NCBI RefSeq assembly: GCF_963676685.1
Contig: NC_092350.1
Location: 3,461,486 to 3,525,485, forward strand
DNA from: Mytilus edulis
Taxonomy: Eukaryota; Mollusca; Bivalvia; Mytilida; Mytilidae
Length of the DNA stretch: 64,000 nt
Direction: 5' to 3'
The translations under genes were made by a program, and so were the position numbers. Below are positions 22,692 to 32,289 of this stretch, in pieces. The notes under the pieces were generated by a model, which saw only the letters and a program-made list of their open reading frames with translations, was not told the origin of the DNA and made no database searches. Positions within the stretch are counted from its first letter, which is position 1. Each line of letters begins with the position of its first letter.

Positions 22692-23271
22692 GAAAGGGCT
22701 GCGGAACGAAGTTGGGAGCCTGTCCTAATAGAGACTGGTTACTAGCCTTAGTTTTGGAACCATTACCTCTAACCTGCTTGGACTTCCCTTTCTTCTTGCG
22801 GACAGCTCTATTGTCAGCTCGGATAATCTTTGCTTCATCCTCGGAGTCGGATGCAATAGGATTAGCATCATATTGCCTAGCGGTATCCCAACCTCCCTCG
22901 CAAGTGTCAGCAATTTTGATAAGCTTGTTACGATGCTTGATCTTATCCACGGTAGCTGATAACAAATCTAGTGCGTAATTTACCTTCCCATTGTCTATAG
23001 CCCACAAAGTCTGAACAAGATCCTCGAGATTTTCAGTATTGAAGTCAAATTGGATCTTATTACCTTCGTATTTCCATTTATAAGAAGCGTCTGTTTTAAG
23101 TTTCTTGACCTGGGATTTCATTATCTGATTGGCCCCCTGCAACTCTTCTCTTAATCCACCAATTTTCTCCGTAACTTTGGCGTCAATAATTGCCTCGATA
23201 TCTTTACTCTGTTGGTTTACAGCTGTTAAAACAGTTCTCAACGAAATATCTGGCTCACCTTCACTATCCAT
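22525..23271 (-). CDS. DIRS-like gag protein, 248 aa, with CCHC zinc knuckle
   Basis: The frame opens with 'MDSEGEPDISLRTVLTAVNQ', followed by a predicted helical region around residues 25-70. The central segment holds 'YKWKYEGNKIQFDFN' and 'KHRNKLIKIADTCEGGWDTA', which I associate with gag-like ORFs of DIRS elements in invertebrates. A basic patch ('RAVRKKKGKSKQVRG') precedes a zinc knuckle C-x2-C-x4-H-x4-C ('CYSCGSYAHYRSSC') near residues 219-232. It is uninterrupted from ATG to stop, unlike most elements here. A likely role is binding element RNA. It is not a host gene as far as I can tell. Confidence 0.6.
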   Translation of the reverse strand: MDSEGEPDISLRTVLTAVNQQSKDIEAIIDAKVTEKIGGLREELQGANQIMKSQVKKLKTDASYKWKYEGNKIQFDFNTENLEDLVQTLWAIDNGKVNYALDLLSATVDKIKHRNKLIKIADTCEGGWDTARQYDANPIASDSEDEAKIIRADNRAVRKKKGKSKQVRGNGSKTKASNQSLLGQAPNFVPQPFRGPQQPWFNGIPLQQGFNAGKMQRGQCYSCGSYAHYRSSCPYVNSSEPATQTRPQ

Positions 23272-23784
23272 GATTAAATTCGAATGTACTTAAATCGACA
23301 AAACACAACTAGAACAATAAACGTGACCGATCGAATGGACCCTGTCGTGCCGAATGATTTAACCGCCAAATCAGATGAAACACATAACCTAAAAACGCCA
23401 CCTATGGGCAGACAAATCAGAAGAAAATAATTTCATACTAATTCATAAATTCAAACGATTGAAATTATATTTTTGTTATATCTATTTTGCGTGACTATAT
23501 TTATGCATCCCGTCATACTTTGGACGACAAAATTATTTCATGTCTACCTGTGCGAATTTCAAACGCGCAATTTTACACCAGTACTCAAAACCCTCCTTCC
23601 TTGATGGGTGCATTTTACATAGACAAATAAAATCGTATAATATAATCAAACTGAGGATGTTAATTTGATGTATGCCTTTTTGTGCTTCTTCGTTACATTT
23701 GTTGTTTTTATAGTGATTAAGATGATAACACAATATTGACTGCTGTACCCCTATTTTTGACATTTTTACCTATTGTGTCTGTTT
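23272..23784. other. Non-coding stretch upstream of the DIRS-like gag
   Basis: No credible gene. The first ~150 bp are probably the 5' leader of the retroelement. The rest is AT-rich with no repeat I can name. A 76-codon open frame on the minus strand (23533-23763) has no recognisable domain. Confidence 0.5.
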
Positions 23785-24040
23785 GTTTTGTTCACGCATC
23801 GGTGACAATATAATGGAATTTGATACGACTGTCATACAAGTGAGAGGTTTAGCTAGCTATAAAACCAGGTTCAATCCACCATTTTCTACATTTGAAAATG
23901 CCTGTACCAAGTCAGGAATATGACAGTTCTTGTCCATTCGTTTTTGATGCGTTTTGTTATTTGATTTTGCCATGTGATTATGGACTTTCCGAATTGATTT
24001 TCCTCTGAGTTCAGTATTTTTGTGATTTTACTTTTTATAC
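23785..24040 (+). repeat. Dispersed repeat with the tail core word (family C)
   Basis: Contains AAACCAGGTTCAATCCACCA, GCCTGTACCAAGTCAGGAAT, TTTGCCATGTGATTATGGAC and GAGTTCAGTATTTTTGTGAT. I recognise this string of words from mussel repeats. It shares only the CTGTxCCAAGTCAGGA core with tail families A and B. No protein is encoded. Confidence 0.6.
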
Positions 24041-24079
24041 AACGCTAAAATCCATCAAGAACCAGACAGAACATTACTC

Positions 24080-25086
24080 AACCTAGAAAATCAGTCGTCT
24101 CTCACACGTTACAGTAGCATCACGTAACATTGCAGGGGTCAAATCAAACAGTAAATATCTTAACGACCTATAGCTATATAAAAAGTGTGATATGCCTTCA
24201 GGAACATTGAATCTACAGCTTCCAACAACATGAACTAGACCAATATCTACCGAATAAACACTCAATTGCTCGTAGTGTTGACTCTGTTGGTCACATTTCA
24301 TCTACCTAAGAGGAAAAAGGGGGGTCAGAAATTATAGACAACCCATCAATGACGAAAGTTTGCCAACGTATAAATAGAAATCGAGGACAATCCAAAACCT
24401 CAGCAACCTCCATAATAAAAGGACCCGATATGTCTGATATAAAAAAAAACCCAGCTAAGCGCTTTCACAGTATATGGAAGACCTTGGTTTACCAAAAGAT
24501 AACAGTTACGTGAATACATTTCTAGATTTAAGAACTAACACCATTGATCTCGTATATTAAAACCTGAACAATGAATTAGAACCACTATCAGAAATTGAAA
24601 TTTTTGAAGCATAAGGAAAAGTTAACACAGACAAAGCTATGGATGAATTTGGTACCTCAGCAGAACATCTCAAAACTGCTAGAAATATTCTTTCGTCAAT
24701 AGGCACCTCCTTCTTTACTTATATCGTAACTGCAAAACAAATGCCACTTTTCTACAAAATTGGAATTACCAAACCAATTTATTCAAGCAGACATGCAATT
24801 TGGTTTGAAAGAAGATCTCTCTATGCTTATAGCTGCCTTTTTCGTATCAGAATGTAAAGCAGAATCCATACACGTAACTTTAAAACCCTTATATATGATA
24901 GTGGTAAACAGCCAAACTGCATTTGACGTAGTTCCGCACATCATTCTTCTAGATAAACTGTATGAATAAGGCATACATCAAAAACATTGACCCATAGTCA
25001 AAGATCTAAAAACAGACATGTCCTCAAAAATAAATTGAAAATGTTAAATAAATGTGAAATTTCCAGTAAAACAGGGAGTTCGACAA
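24080..25086 (+). pseudogene. CR1-like LINE reverse transcriptase fragment, decayed
   Basis: Broken frames give 'DEFGTSAEHLKTARNILSSI' near 24641, then 'LPNQFIQADMQFGLKEDLSM' (24763 on), 'KAESIHVTLKPLYMIVVNSQ' (the last ten residues replace the usual motif A D) and 'AFDVVPHIILLDKLYE' (to 24966). After stops, 'VKQGVRQ' at 25066-25086 is the start of motif B. At that exact point the 45-bp minisatellite begins and the rest of the RT is absent. The element would have copied its own RNA at a nick; this copy is long dead. Confidence 0.65.
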
Positions 25087-25855
25087 ACTTCTTTGTCATT
25101 TGGTAATCACAGAAGTGACATATGGATGTTAATTTCCTTGTCATTTGGTCACAAAGACGTGACATATAGCTGTTAACTTCTTTGTCACTTGTTCACAAAG
25201 ACATGACATATAGCGGTTAACTTCTTTGTCATTTGACCATCAAAGACATGACATATAGCTGTTAACTTCTTTGTCATTTGACCATCAAAGACATGACATA
25301 TAGCTGTTAACTTATTTGTCATTTGGTCACAAAGACATGACATAAAGCTTTTAATTTCCTTCTCATTTGGTCACAAAGACGTGACATATAACGTGAAGTA
25401 TAATAAAAAAAGACATGAAATATAGCTGTTAACTTCTTTGTGTTTTGACCATCAAAAGCGTGACATATAGCTGTTAACTTCTTTGCCATTTGGTCACAAA
25501 GACGTGACATATAGCTGTTAATTTCCTTGTCATTTGACCATCAAAGACGTGACATAGCTGTTAATTTCCTTGTTATTTGACCACCAAAGACGTGACATAT
25601 AGGTGTTAACTTCTTTGTCATTTGACAATCAGAGACGAAACATATAGCTGTTAATTTTCTTGTCATTTGACCATCAATGACATGACATGTAGCTGTTAAC
25701 TTCCTTGTCATTTTGTCACAAAGACATGATATATAGCTGTTAATTTCCTTGTTATTTGACCACCAAAGACGTGACATATAGGTGTTAATTTTCTTGTCAT
25801 TGACCATCAAAGACGTGACATATTGCTGTTAACGTCTTTGTCATATGGTCAGGCT
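25087..25855 (+). repeat. 45-bp minisatellite, about 17 copies
   Basis: The unit includes GTTAACTTCTTTGTCATTTG, ACCATCAAAGACATGACATA and TAGCT; for example GTTAACTT recurs at 25216 and 25261. Copies vary (GTCACAAAGAC versus CCATCAAAGAC) and some lack a few bases. Because 45 is divisible by three, long open frames appear on the minus strand (25319-25810), but these only read through the repeat. Confidence 0.9.
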
Positions 25856-26280
25856 ACGACTTGTAGCCGTATTTTAACTTGCCTTAAGCAAAGTTTCGGG
25901 TGCTATTAATGGAGTAGGATCTGCTTAATGCACAACAAAACATGAGATCACCCCAGTTTGAGATGAAGTTGAAATGCTCAGGGGCCAGTATATACCCATC
26001 TCAAGTCGCATTTAAGAGAAAACTTACGAACGCTTTACGAGAAAGAAACGATGGATCTAAGATCGTATCTCCAAACCCCTACTGGGTTACTCTTAACCAT
26101 TTTACAGCTTTCTTAGTATCAATTACGACTGCGAGTTAAAATAGTACTCTTATAGACTTTTCCGAAGTGACAGTCTTTGATTTTTGAAGAAAATGTTAGA
26201 ATTTATGGCAAAATCAAGAGTAATTGTCATCTGTGAGTTTTATAGAACGGTAAAAAAACATACTTCAAATCAATATTGTT
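25856..26280. other. Unassigned non-coding stretch
   Basis: No gene, tandem repeat or inverted repeat stands out. A 65-codon plus frame at 25942-26139 has no recognisable motif. The text (GAGATCACCCCAGTTTGAGA) has a repeat-like feel but only one copy is in the window. Confidence 0.4.
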
Positions 26281-26486
26281 TGTTCTTGTGTAGTACTGTT
26301 ATAACACTGTCCCAGGTTAAGAAAACGTTGGTGCCTTTAAACATGTTTAACCCAGTCACATTCTGTAGGATACTACAATTGCCTGTCTAAAGTCATTTAA
26401 TTAAGTAAATTGTTGAGCATTGAATGTTCTTTAGTAAATTGTTTCGATATAAATTAGGCTGTTAGTTTTCTCAATTAAATATATAG

Positions 26487-27086
26487 GTTTTCAACTTGGA
26501 CCTTGAACGGTGTTTGAACAATTGGTCATCAGATATTAAACTTATTTTGTCACACATTGACTTGGAAGATTATTTCCACCAAAAACAAACTTGTGATATT
26601 TCTCTTGTAAAAGACAGACTTTTCTGGTTGTGTTCCACTGAATGGGAAAACTGTATTACAAACTCTATTACAAACTTTCCGAAATTGCGGACATATAAAA
26701 CATTCAAATCAGAATATAAATGTGAAACATATGTTGGACTGAACCTCTCTCGTTCTGAACGTTCTATACTGGCACAATTTAGATGCGGCATACTTCCTTT
26801 GAGGATCGAAACCGGACGGTTCGTCGGAGAAGCAGAAGCTGACCGCATTTGCAAAATGTGTGACTCACGTGATGTTGAAAATGAACGCCACTTCCTGATG
26901 GACTGTGTCTTTTACCGAGATTTAAGAAATCAACTTATATTGGATATAGAACACTCTTTTGAAGACCTTTCTAAAGATGAACAATTTAAACTTCTTATCT
27001 GCAAATATCCTAGAAAAACTGCTAAATTTTTGAACAATGCATTTAATAAAAGAAAAAACTTTTTGTATAGGAATAATCAAACTTAA
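26487..27086 (+). pseudogene. LINE ORF2 C-terminal fragment with Cys/His motif
   Basis: About 200 codons are open from the truncated start to the stop. 'LNLSRSERSILAQFRCGILP' is the common segment before the C-terminal finger, and 'CKMCDSRDVENERHFLMDC' gives C-x2-C-x8-H-x4-C. 'HFLMDCVFYRDLRNQL' is typical of LINE ORF2 ends. The polymerase and endonuclease domains are absent because of 5' truncation, so no start codon is real. Confidence 0.75.
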
Positions 27087-27263
27087 ATTCTAACTTTGTC
27101 CGCTGTTAAATGATTATTATTTTTTTTATGTATAAATGTTTAAAGTGACTTATAGGTCCAAAGGGCCGGGTGTTGATATATGTAATTACAACTGATTATT
27201 GAAATATTGTATATTGTTATAAAACACATGTCACTATAAGAAATAATTTGGTATTGGTATTGG
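26487..27263 (+). mobile_element. 5'-truncated CR1/Jockey-like LINE with ATTGGT tail
   Basis: Target duplication TATATAG at 26480-26486 and 27264-27270 defines the borders. The insert starts in frame inside a LINE ORF2, ends the ORF at 27086, and closes with a short microsatellite tail GGTATTGGTATTGGTA (about 27250-27265). This is a standard 5'-truncated target-primed insertion. Confidence 0.75.
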
Positions 27264-27534
27264 TATATAGTTTCACATCTTCAATGTCTATTTCTTTTAT
27301 AGCCGACTGTATGGTATGGAGGTTTCTCATTGTTGAGGACCCTACGATTGCCCATAATTGCTTACATCCACTTCGTTTGAACTTTATTGGATAGTTGTAT
27401 AACTGGCAATCATACAAGAACATCTCTCTATTCTTATATTAAAGAAATATTTTTAAAACATAACAATCATAAATGGTAGAAGGAAGTGCTCCAAACGGTC
27501 CCAAGAAAACAAGGGACAATTTTTTTCTCTAAAT

Positions 27535-28920
27535 GTTAATTTCATTTTTTTGACGGCGATGATTCGTTGCAAAGTCTTGTGGTGTCGTCCCCATGTCCTT
27601 GTCTGTACTGACGTTTTAGATTTCAATGAACGTTATCTTTGTATTAATGGTAAATCATTAAGGCAAAGATTTCGTTACCACAAATTAATTGAAACCTTTA
27701 CTAATTTTTTCCCATAGATATAGATTTGGTTTGAGTTTGGATGTATCTGTAGAAAACTTACCGTATAGCGGTTTTGTTTTTTTTGCGATTTAGGCGCAAC
27801 AAAATATACGAAATATTTGTGGGTTTTTATTTTGGCGAATTCTTTAATCCCAATACAATATTGTGGTGGATACTGAATCTGTTGATGTAAAAGACGTCTT
27901 TATAAGATATAAATCGTTGGAGTTTAAATGTGTACCGACTGATATCTTAGTCTTAGGTTCATTTTTTAGTAGTTGTTATTGGCTTTGAACAAGCTGTCAG
28001 TAACTGCGATTATCCTCAGATCTGTACTCTGTGCCATTTTTGTTTTTGAGGATGTATAAATACACTACCATGTCCGGTTTGTGTATTTGTTAGCGGTTAT
28101 TAGATATAGGAAGATGTGGTATGAGTGCCAATGAGACAACTCTCCATCAAAGTCCCAATTTATAAATGTAAACCATTATAGGTCAATTTACGGTCTTCAA
28201 CACGGTGCCTTGACCCACACCTAACAGCAAGCTATAAAGGGCCCCAAAAATAATTAGTTGTAAACCCATTCAAACGAGAAAACCAATGGTCTAATCCATA
28301 TATAAAAAAACGAGAAACACTTATGAACCACATAAACAAACGACAACTACTGAACATCAGATTCCTGACTTAGGACAGATGCAAACAATTGTAGCGGGAT
28401 TAAACGTTTTAATGGTACCAAACCTTTTCCCTTATGTGATCTGAAACAATAGTGTAACATCACAACATAGAAAGACACACTATAAAATATCAATTGGAAT
28501 GGCTTAACTCAATAAAAAAACCGTTGTAAATCTGTTTTGTATCGATTTGAGGAGTTAAGGTTTTTTCAACTGATTGTTCTGTTGTGATGCAACTCCACTG
28601 TAACGGCAGGTTAGTGAAGAGATGAACGGTCTTAAACATATACAACCCCGCCACGTTCTGTATGTGCCTTTTCCAAGTCAAAGAGCATATAGTTCTGTGG
28701 TCGACGTTGCTTAATGTCTGCCCTATTTGTTTTTCGTAAACTGTTTTGTTATAGATGGGTTTTCTCCATTGAATTGTTCATATTTTTCATGTCGGGGCCA
28801 TTGATAGCCGACTATTGTCATTACGGAAGGACGTACAATTGCCTATAATTTCTTACATCCACTTTATTTTAACTTTGTAAGATAGTTTTCTCATTGGGAA
28901 TCATACCACATCTTATTATA
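27535..28920 (+). mobile_element. Second Penelope-like 3' fragment (+), interrupted by an inverted tail
   Basis: 27535-27770 matches the C-terminal RT region and following sequence at about 9975-10240 (shared words include GATTTGGTTT and GTATCTGTAGAAAACTTA). 27890-28090 matches the proximal tail (GTGTACCGACTGATA, ATGTATAAATAC). The tail resumes at about 28540 (GAGTTAAGG, TTTTTTCAACTGATT) and ends near 28920 with GGGAATCATACCACATCTTA. A minus-strand tail copy (28107-28510) lies in the middle. Confidence 0.65.
28107..28510 (-). mobile_element. Tail family A copy (-) nested in Penelope-like fragment
   Basis: Begins AGGAAGATGTGGTATGAG and TGCCAATGAGACAACTCTCC, the reverse of the family A 3' end. 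It continues through AAGCTATAAAGGGCCCCAAA, CAGATTCCTGACTTAGGACA and GCGGGATTAAACGTTTTAAT, and ends near GGCTTAACTCAATAAA. No clear target duplication was found. Confidence 0.75.
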
Positions 28921-28924
28921 AGAA

Positions 28925-29700
28925 AAGCCAACTTTAACAAAGATGAATCGGAAACTATACTGACATTTATTCAAATAAAAAAAAATGCTGTTACTGTACT
29001 GGGGACATTTTCAGATTTTGCAACCACCGACAATCCTGTAGTCTAGGAAATGCATTGGATTTGTTCGCTCTCTGAAGATCCTTCTGGATGTTCCATTGCT
29101 CTCTTTGACACACAAGCAAGAACATTGCAGGTGCCATTTATAGAGATAGGAGTGCATCCGACCACTCTTAGAAATTTCTCGTAAATTTTCAGTAAAAAAA
29201 GAATGCTGATACACTTAAAATTTGCTAAGAGCAATCAAAGAAAAATACTTAAGTTGATTATCGACGTTAGAGATACCCAGTCGTTCCAAGAAGGAAACTT
29301 CGAAATTTAACCGATGTATTACTCTGTACTTCCGATGGAACTACAGTACCGTTTATCCTACTTGGATATATATATAAAGAGCACTCATGGTTACGAGTGC
29401 AACATGAATTTTAAGGGCGGTCAATCATTCTAAGATTACTTCAAGATACTCTCTTGGCAAATAAGGCGATCTTAAGATGGTCTTAAGCACTAAGATTGTT
29501 TCATGATACTGGACTTTATTGTTCTGTGTTATCGATAATAAACTTTTTGTTTTGACGTTTTCGTTTAAGCCATTTATTTTTTATTAATGATTTGTAGTTT
29601 TTGTAGTTTCCCTTGGTATTGTCAGCCATTCTGGAATATATATAATAGGTAGCTACTACTTATGTTTGTAGACATTAATTACATGATAGTTATTGAAAAA
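28925..29700 (-). other. Mostly non-coding; one small unassigned cysteine-containing frame
   Basis: On the minus strand a short frame ends at 29043 ('VVGCTPISINGTCNVLACVS' and further to 'QIQCIS'). An acceptor-like TTTCTAAG lies before it at about 29166 and an AATAAA about 70 bp past the stop (near 28970). It could be a last exon of a small secreted protein, but I do not recognise a family and it may be chance. The rest is AT-rich without structure. Confidence 0.2.
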
Positions 29701-29733
29701 CTGGTCATTATTGTGAGAAATGGACTGCCCACA

Positions 29734-29816
29734 GGACAGTGGTATTGACTGAGACAGCGATAATGACCGAGCCAAAGGCGAGGTCATTATTGCTGTCACA
29801 GTCAATACCACCGTCC
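29734..29816. repeat. Inverted repeat, 35-bp arms
   Basis: Arms 29734-29768 and 29782-29816 are reverse complements with three mismatches around a 13-nt loop. The outermost words are GGACAGTGGTATTGACTG and the inverse. It is probably the core of a small MITE; outer borders are not resolved. Confidence 0.75.
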
Positions 29817-29879
29817 TACGGATTAAGTACAAAAAAATAGCTACTTCCGGTTTACAAAAGGTCACTTCCGGTTGTGTTT

Positions 29880-30800
29880 TTTAAGGTCACATTGCTTACA
29901 ACTTAATGCAAAAAGTCCCATGGCTTTATTATGTGTACATATGAGATAAAAGCAAAGGTCAAAATCTAGAACGTTTAATTAGCATATGACCTTGAGCTCA
30001 ATTTCAAGGTTATAAACCAAGGACCTCAAATCAAAAGACTCTAGTCCTCTACTTTATATTGTTAATGAGTTATATTACCATACGTATGATATTAGATATA
30101 AAAAGGGGGAAAACTCGCGTCAAATGTCTACGTACTCTTTCGACTTAAATTTATGTGTTACGACATGTTGTAACTAACAATTGTGTGAAAATATTTTGTC
30201 GATATCTTGTATGATTTCTGAAAATAAGAGATAACAAGCCAAAATCAAAATTTTAATCATGACCTTGACCTTTGACCTTGACCTCATTTTCATACTTTTT
30301 GAGCAAGGGCCTCAAATCAAAAGACCCTAGGCCTCTATCACTTATGGTTTTCCAGTTACAAATTTATTTCACTTATTTCAATACAAAAGGGGAAATTACT
30401 CTCATATGGGGTCTTCGTAAAGCTTCGGTCAAAATAAAACGTAACATCCTGAGGATATAACGAGCAATTTGGAAAAATAAATTTGTCGCTTTCTTTGACG
30501 GTTGTGGAGGAGATCTGATTACAAGAAAAACAGTGTTTGGGGAGATAACTCTTACAAAGAAAAGTGTTCGGTTAAACAGGGTGAGTTTCAAAAGCGTATA
30601 GACTGTATGATCTCATATACAAAAAAACTAAGCGACATCTTTTGAAACATTTATTCACCGCAAGAAAAAAATTAATCAGAACAACATCAATAGGTCTTTC
30701 CACACGGAAAGGTGGAAAGACCTAATAATAAACAGAAGAAATACAGTAAGGTCTTTCCCTTTTGAAAAAAGAAAGACCTTAATTACAGTTGTCTACACTA
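29880..30800 (+). repeat. Dispersed repeat with two related ~290-bp blocks and terminal hairpins
   Basis: Two blocks share the pattern TGACCTTGA(G/C)CTCA..., CCTCAAATCAAAAGAC and a GAGTTA/CAGTTA word: one near 29990-30075 and one near 30258-30360. The stretch ends with two hairpins: AGGTCTTTCCAC with GTGGAAAGACCT (30691-30722) and AAGGTCTTTC with GAAAGACCTT (about 30749-30780). No protein is encoded. The second block has tandem TGACCTTGACCT. Confidence 0.55.
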
Positions 30801-31370
30801 GCAGACGTGTCTTCCATTCCCCTAACTGTAAACTGCAAACACGTCTGAATCGCGTTGCGTTTTATCACGGAACGTCACTCAAACAGACAAACCACGCCCC
30901 ACCGGTCATTATCATGTAAAAGTCTGTTAACGATCGGTTTTCCGTTCCGTTTTGTTCTGTTAATGACCGATGGAATTTATTACTGAAGAATAAAGAATAT
31001 CATGTGACCTGTTTTTATCCAATAAGATAAGCTTATTCTTAACCGATATGAAGTAACATTTAATACCTATTCAGAATGTCATTATAAAACAACTTGTTGG
31101 ATAGGGCAGGCATTTAACCATCGGCAAACCCTCTAGGTAATATTGTCAGGGTTCCTTGTCGTCTGATGAAAGCCAAATAATGACAGTGAAGCTAGCCAGC
31201 TTTTGCGAATAATTTGTTCATGATAAGAGGGTTAATCCGGTGCATTAAAAAGGACAAAATGTCACAGTACAGATGTTTGAAGACGGCGACAGGAAAACAA
31301 TTCTTTCATATAACAAGCAGAAGTATGCATTTGAAATTAAATTAAAAACAGGTTTATGAACAATTTATCA
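30800..31370. other. Non-coding stretch downstream of the secreted-protein gene
   Basis: No open frame of interest. It contains short words repeated in reverse (GGTCATTATCATG, GTTAATGACCGAT) suggesting an old MITE at about 30900-30975. Nothing else can be supported. Confidence 0.4.
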
Positions 31371-31385
31371 ATTTGGTTGGATAAA

Positions 31386-31407
31386 TTTATTGACTAAATT
31401 GTTTATT
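31386..31407 (-). promoter_or_regulatory. Two polyadenylation signals for the secreted-protein gene
   Basis: AATAAA on the minus strand at 31402-31407 and again at 31386-31391, within 25 bases of the stop codon at 31411. The position is suitable for a very short 3' UTR. It supports a real transcription unit. Confidence 0.55.
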
Positions 31408-31410
31408 CCA

Positions 31411-32016
31411 CTAACGTGTAACTCGACAGCATGTGATATTATATCGTATACGACGATTGTTTGTTCTTTGCAACTTGAAAGACTGTAGAAATTGTCCTTC
31501 ACTACAGGCAACCGTTTGTCTGTCCAAGTAATAGTTTTGTCTGGTACCTTCATCCGTTTCCCTCGTGCTCGATTTTTGACAACTCAATCTGCTGCTGTCT
31601 AGGTCACAACATTTGTAGCCATATTTATAACTACTACTATAACCTTTTCTATATAATTTGAATTCGTTTAAGACACCGTTCTCACATTCCACCTTCTGTC
31701 TATCCAAGTAAATCAGATCTCCATTACCTCCAGAAGTAAACGCATTGTTGATCCCCCGTGTAACGCATGCATTTCTTTCAAGCTTGCAGCACGTGTACCT
31801 GTACCGGATCTTGTTACCTCTAGCTCGCTCCAGTTTGAACCGGTTAATAACGTTACCAGGTTCTCCACAACTTACTCTGTGACGATCAAGATAGACAGTG
31901 TTTCCGCCTCCATCATCATTCCAGGGTGTAACTCTGTCCCCACATCCATATGCATAAACTAGATTTGACAATAGCATTAGGTATGCTAGACACATCATCA
32001 TACCAATGTTAAACAT
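31411..32016 (-). CDS. Secreted cysteine-rich protein with three ~60-residue repeats
   Basis: Single open frame of 201 codons. Residues 1-22 form a signal peptide (hydrophobic core 'CLAYLMLLSNLVYA'). The mature part is three repeats starting at Cys25, Cys84 and Cys146, each with four cysteines: C, then 'YLDRxxVxC', then 'F-K-L-x-R', then 'R/K-Y-x-Y/I-x-C-C' (pairs at 76-77, 136-137, 196-197). Repeats share these positions but differ elsewhere, so the duplication is old. Disulfide bonding and extracellular location are likely. I do not recognise a named family; a matrix, mucus or immune-type role is only guesswork. ATG at 32016 is preceded by a strong splice acceptor. Confidence 0.78.
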   Translation of the reverse strand: MFNIGMMMCLAYLMLLSNLVYAYGCGDRVTPWNDDGGGNTVYLDRHRVSCGEPGNVINRFKLERARGNKIRYRYTCCKLERNACVTRGINNAFTSGGNGDLIYLDRQKVECENGVLNEFKLYRKGYSSSYKYGYKCCDLDSSRLSCQKSSTRETDEGTRQNYYLDRQTVACSEGQFLQSFKLQRTNNRRIRYNITCCRVTR

Positions 32017-32030
32017 GATGAAACTGTAAA
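32017..32030 (-). promoter_or_regulatory. Splice acceptor 7 nt upstream of the secreted-protein start codon
   Basis: On the minus strand the sequence reads TTTTTTTATTTTTACAG then TTTCATC and ATG. The AG is at 32025-32024, so the coding exon would begin at 32023. The T-rich tract is a good 3' splice site and predicts a non-coding first exon further right. Confidence 0.55.
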
Positions 32031-32034
32031 AATA

Positions 32035-32131
32035 AAAAAAAATAGAAAATAAGCGAACTATCTTGATAACACCATACCAACAATGTTAAAGATGACAAAA
32101 CTAAAAAAATAAGCGAACTATCTTGATAACA
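32035..32131. repeat. Short duplication upstream of the secreted-protein gene
   Basis: The block CAATGTTAAA..ATGA..AAACT..AAATAAGCGAACTATC followed by TTGATAACA occurs at about 32004-32070 and again at 32083-32131 with small gaps. The copy nearer the gene includes the start codon and acceptor; the distal copy contains a decayed version of both. Confidence 0.6.
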
Positions 32132-32145
32132 ACAAGATGGACGGT

Positions 32146-32273
32146 AGTCTAAATAATTATGACGTCTTGGAAGGCTATTTTAAATTTTTGCTCTGACGCC
32201 TTCCTGCGACGATGTAAGGCGTCAAAGAAAAAAAAATATAATAGCCTTTCAAGATGTCATAATTATTTGGACT
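32146..32273. mobile_element. 128-bp MITE with ~33-bp inverted ends
   Basis: The left end AGTCTAAATAATTATGACGT and the right end's reverse complement AGTCCAAATAATTATGACAT pair over about 33 bp (GGAAGGCTAT versus GAAAGGCTAT inside). The flanks AGATGGACGGT (32135-32145) and GGATGGACAGT (32274-32284) look like an aged ~11-bp target duplication. No coding capacity. Confidence 0.7.
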
Positions 32274-32289
32274 GGATGGACAGTAAACA

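Larger units (their letters stand above)
22330..23271 (-). mobile_element. DIRS-like retrotransposon fragment: gag and start of pol
   Basis: On the minus strand, a gag-like frame (23271 to 22525) overlaps the beginning of a second frame (22691 to 22344) that ends in an RT-start motif. This arrangement fits tyrosine-recombinase retrotransposons of the DIRS order. The rest of pol is missing to the left, where the AT palindromes and satellite-related DNA begin. Terminal repeats and a recombinase gene are not visible. Confidence 0.55.
26281..27425 (+). mobile_element. Tail family A copy (+), split by a LINE insertion
   Basis: The left part (26281-26486) has CACTGTCCCAGGTTAAG, AACATGTTTAACCCAGTCAC and GTTAGTTTTCTC. 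The right part (about 27264-27425) resumes with TTTTATAGCCGACTG and ends CTGGCAATCATAC. Between them lies a LINE 3' end flanked by TATATAG on both sides. The tail is old (many substitutions) and predates the LINE. Confidence 0.7.

Noticed and set aside
25319..25810. Long minus-strand open frames with repeated 'M-S-R-L-C-D' type words
   Set aside because: They arise because the 45-bp minisatellite unit is divisible by three; the peptide mirrors the DNA repeat and has no start or regulatory context.
25087..25855. CRISPR-like array in the 45-bp repeat
   Set aside because: No repeat/spacer alternation; the whole unit is repeated with drift.
29011..29234. Two overlapping minus-strand small frames as a cysteine-rich gene
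   Set aside because: No signal peptide, no recognised domain and uncertain splice site; kept only as an unassigned stretch.
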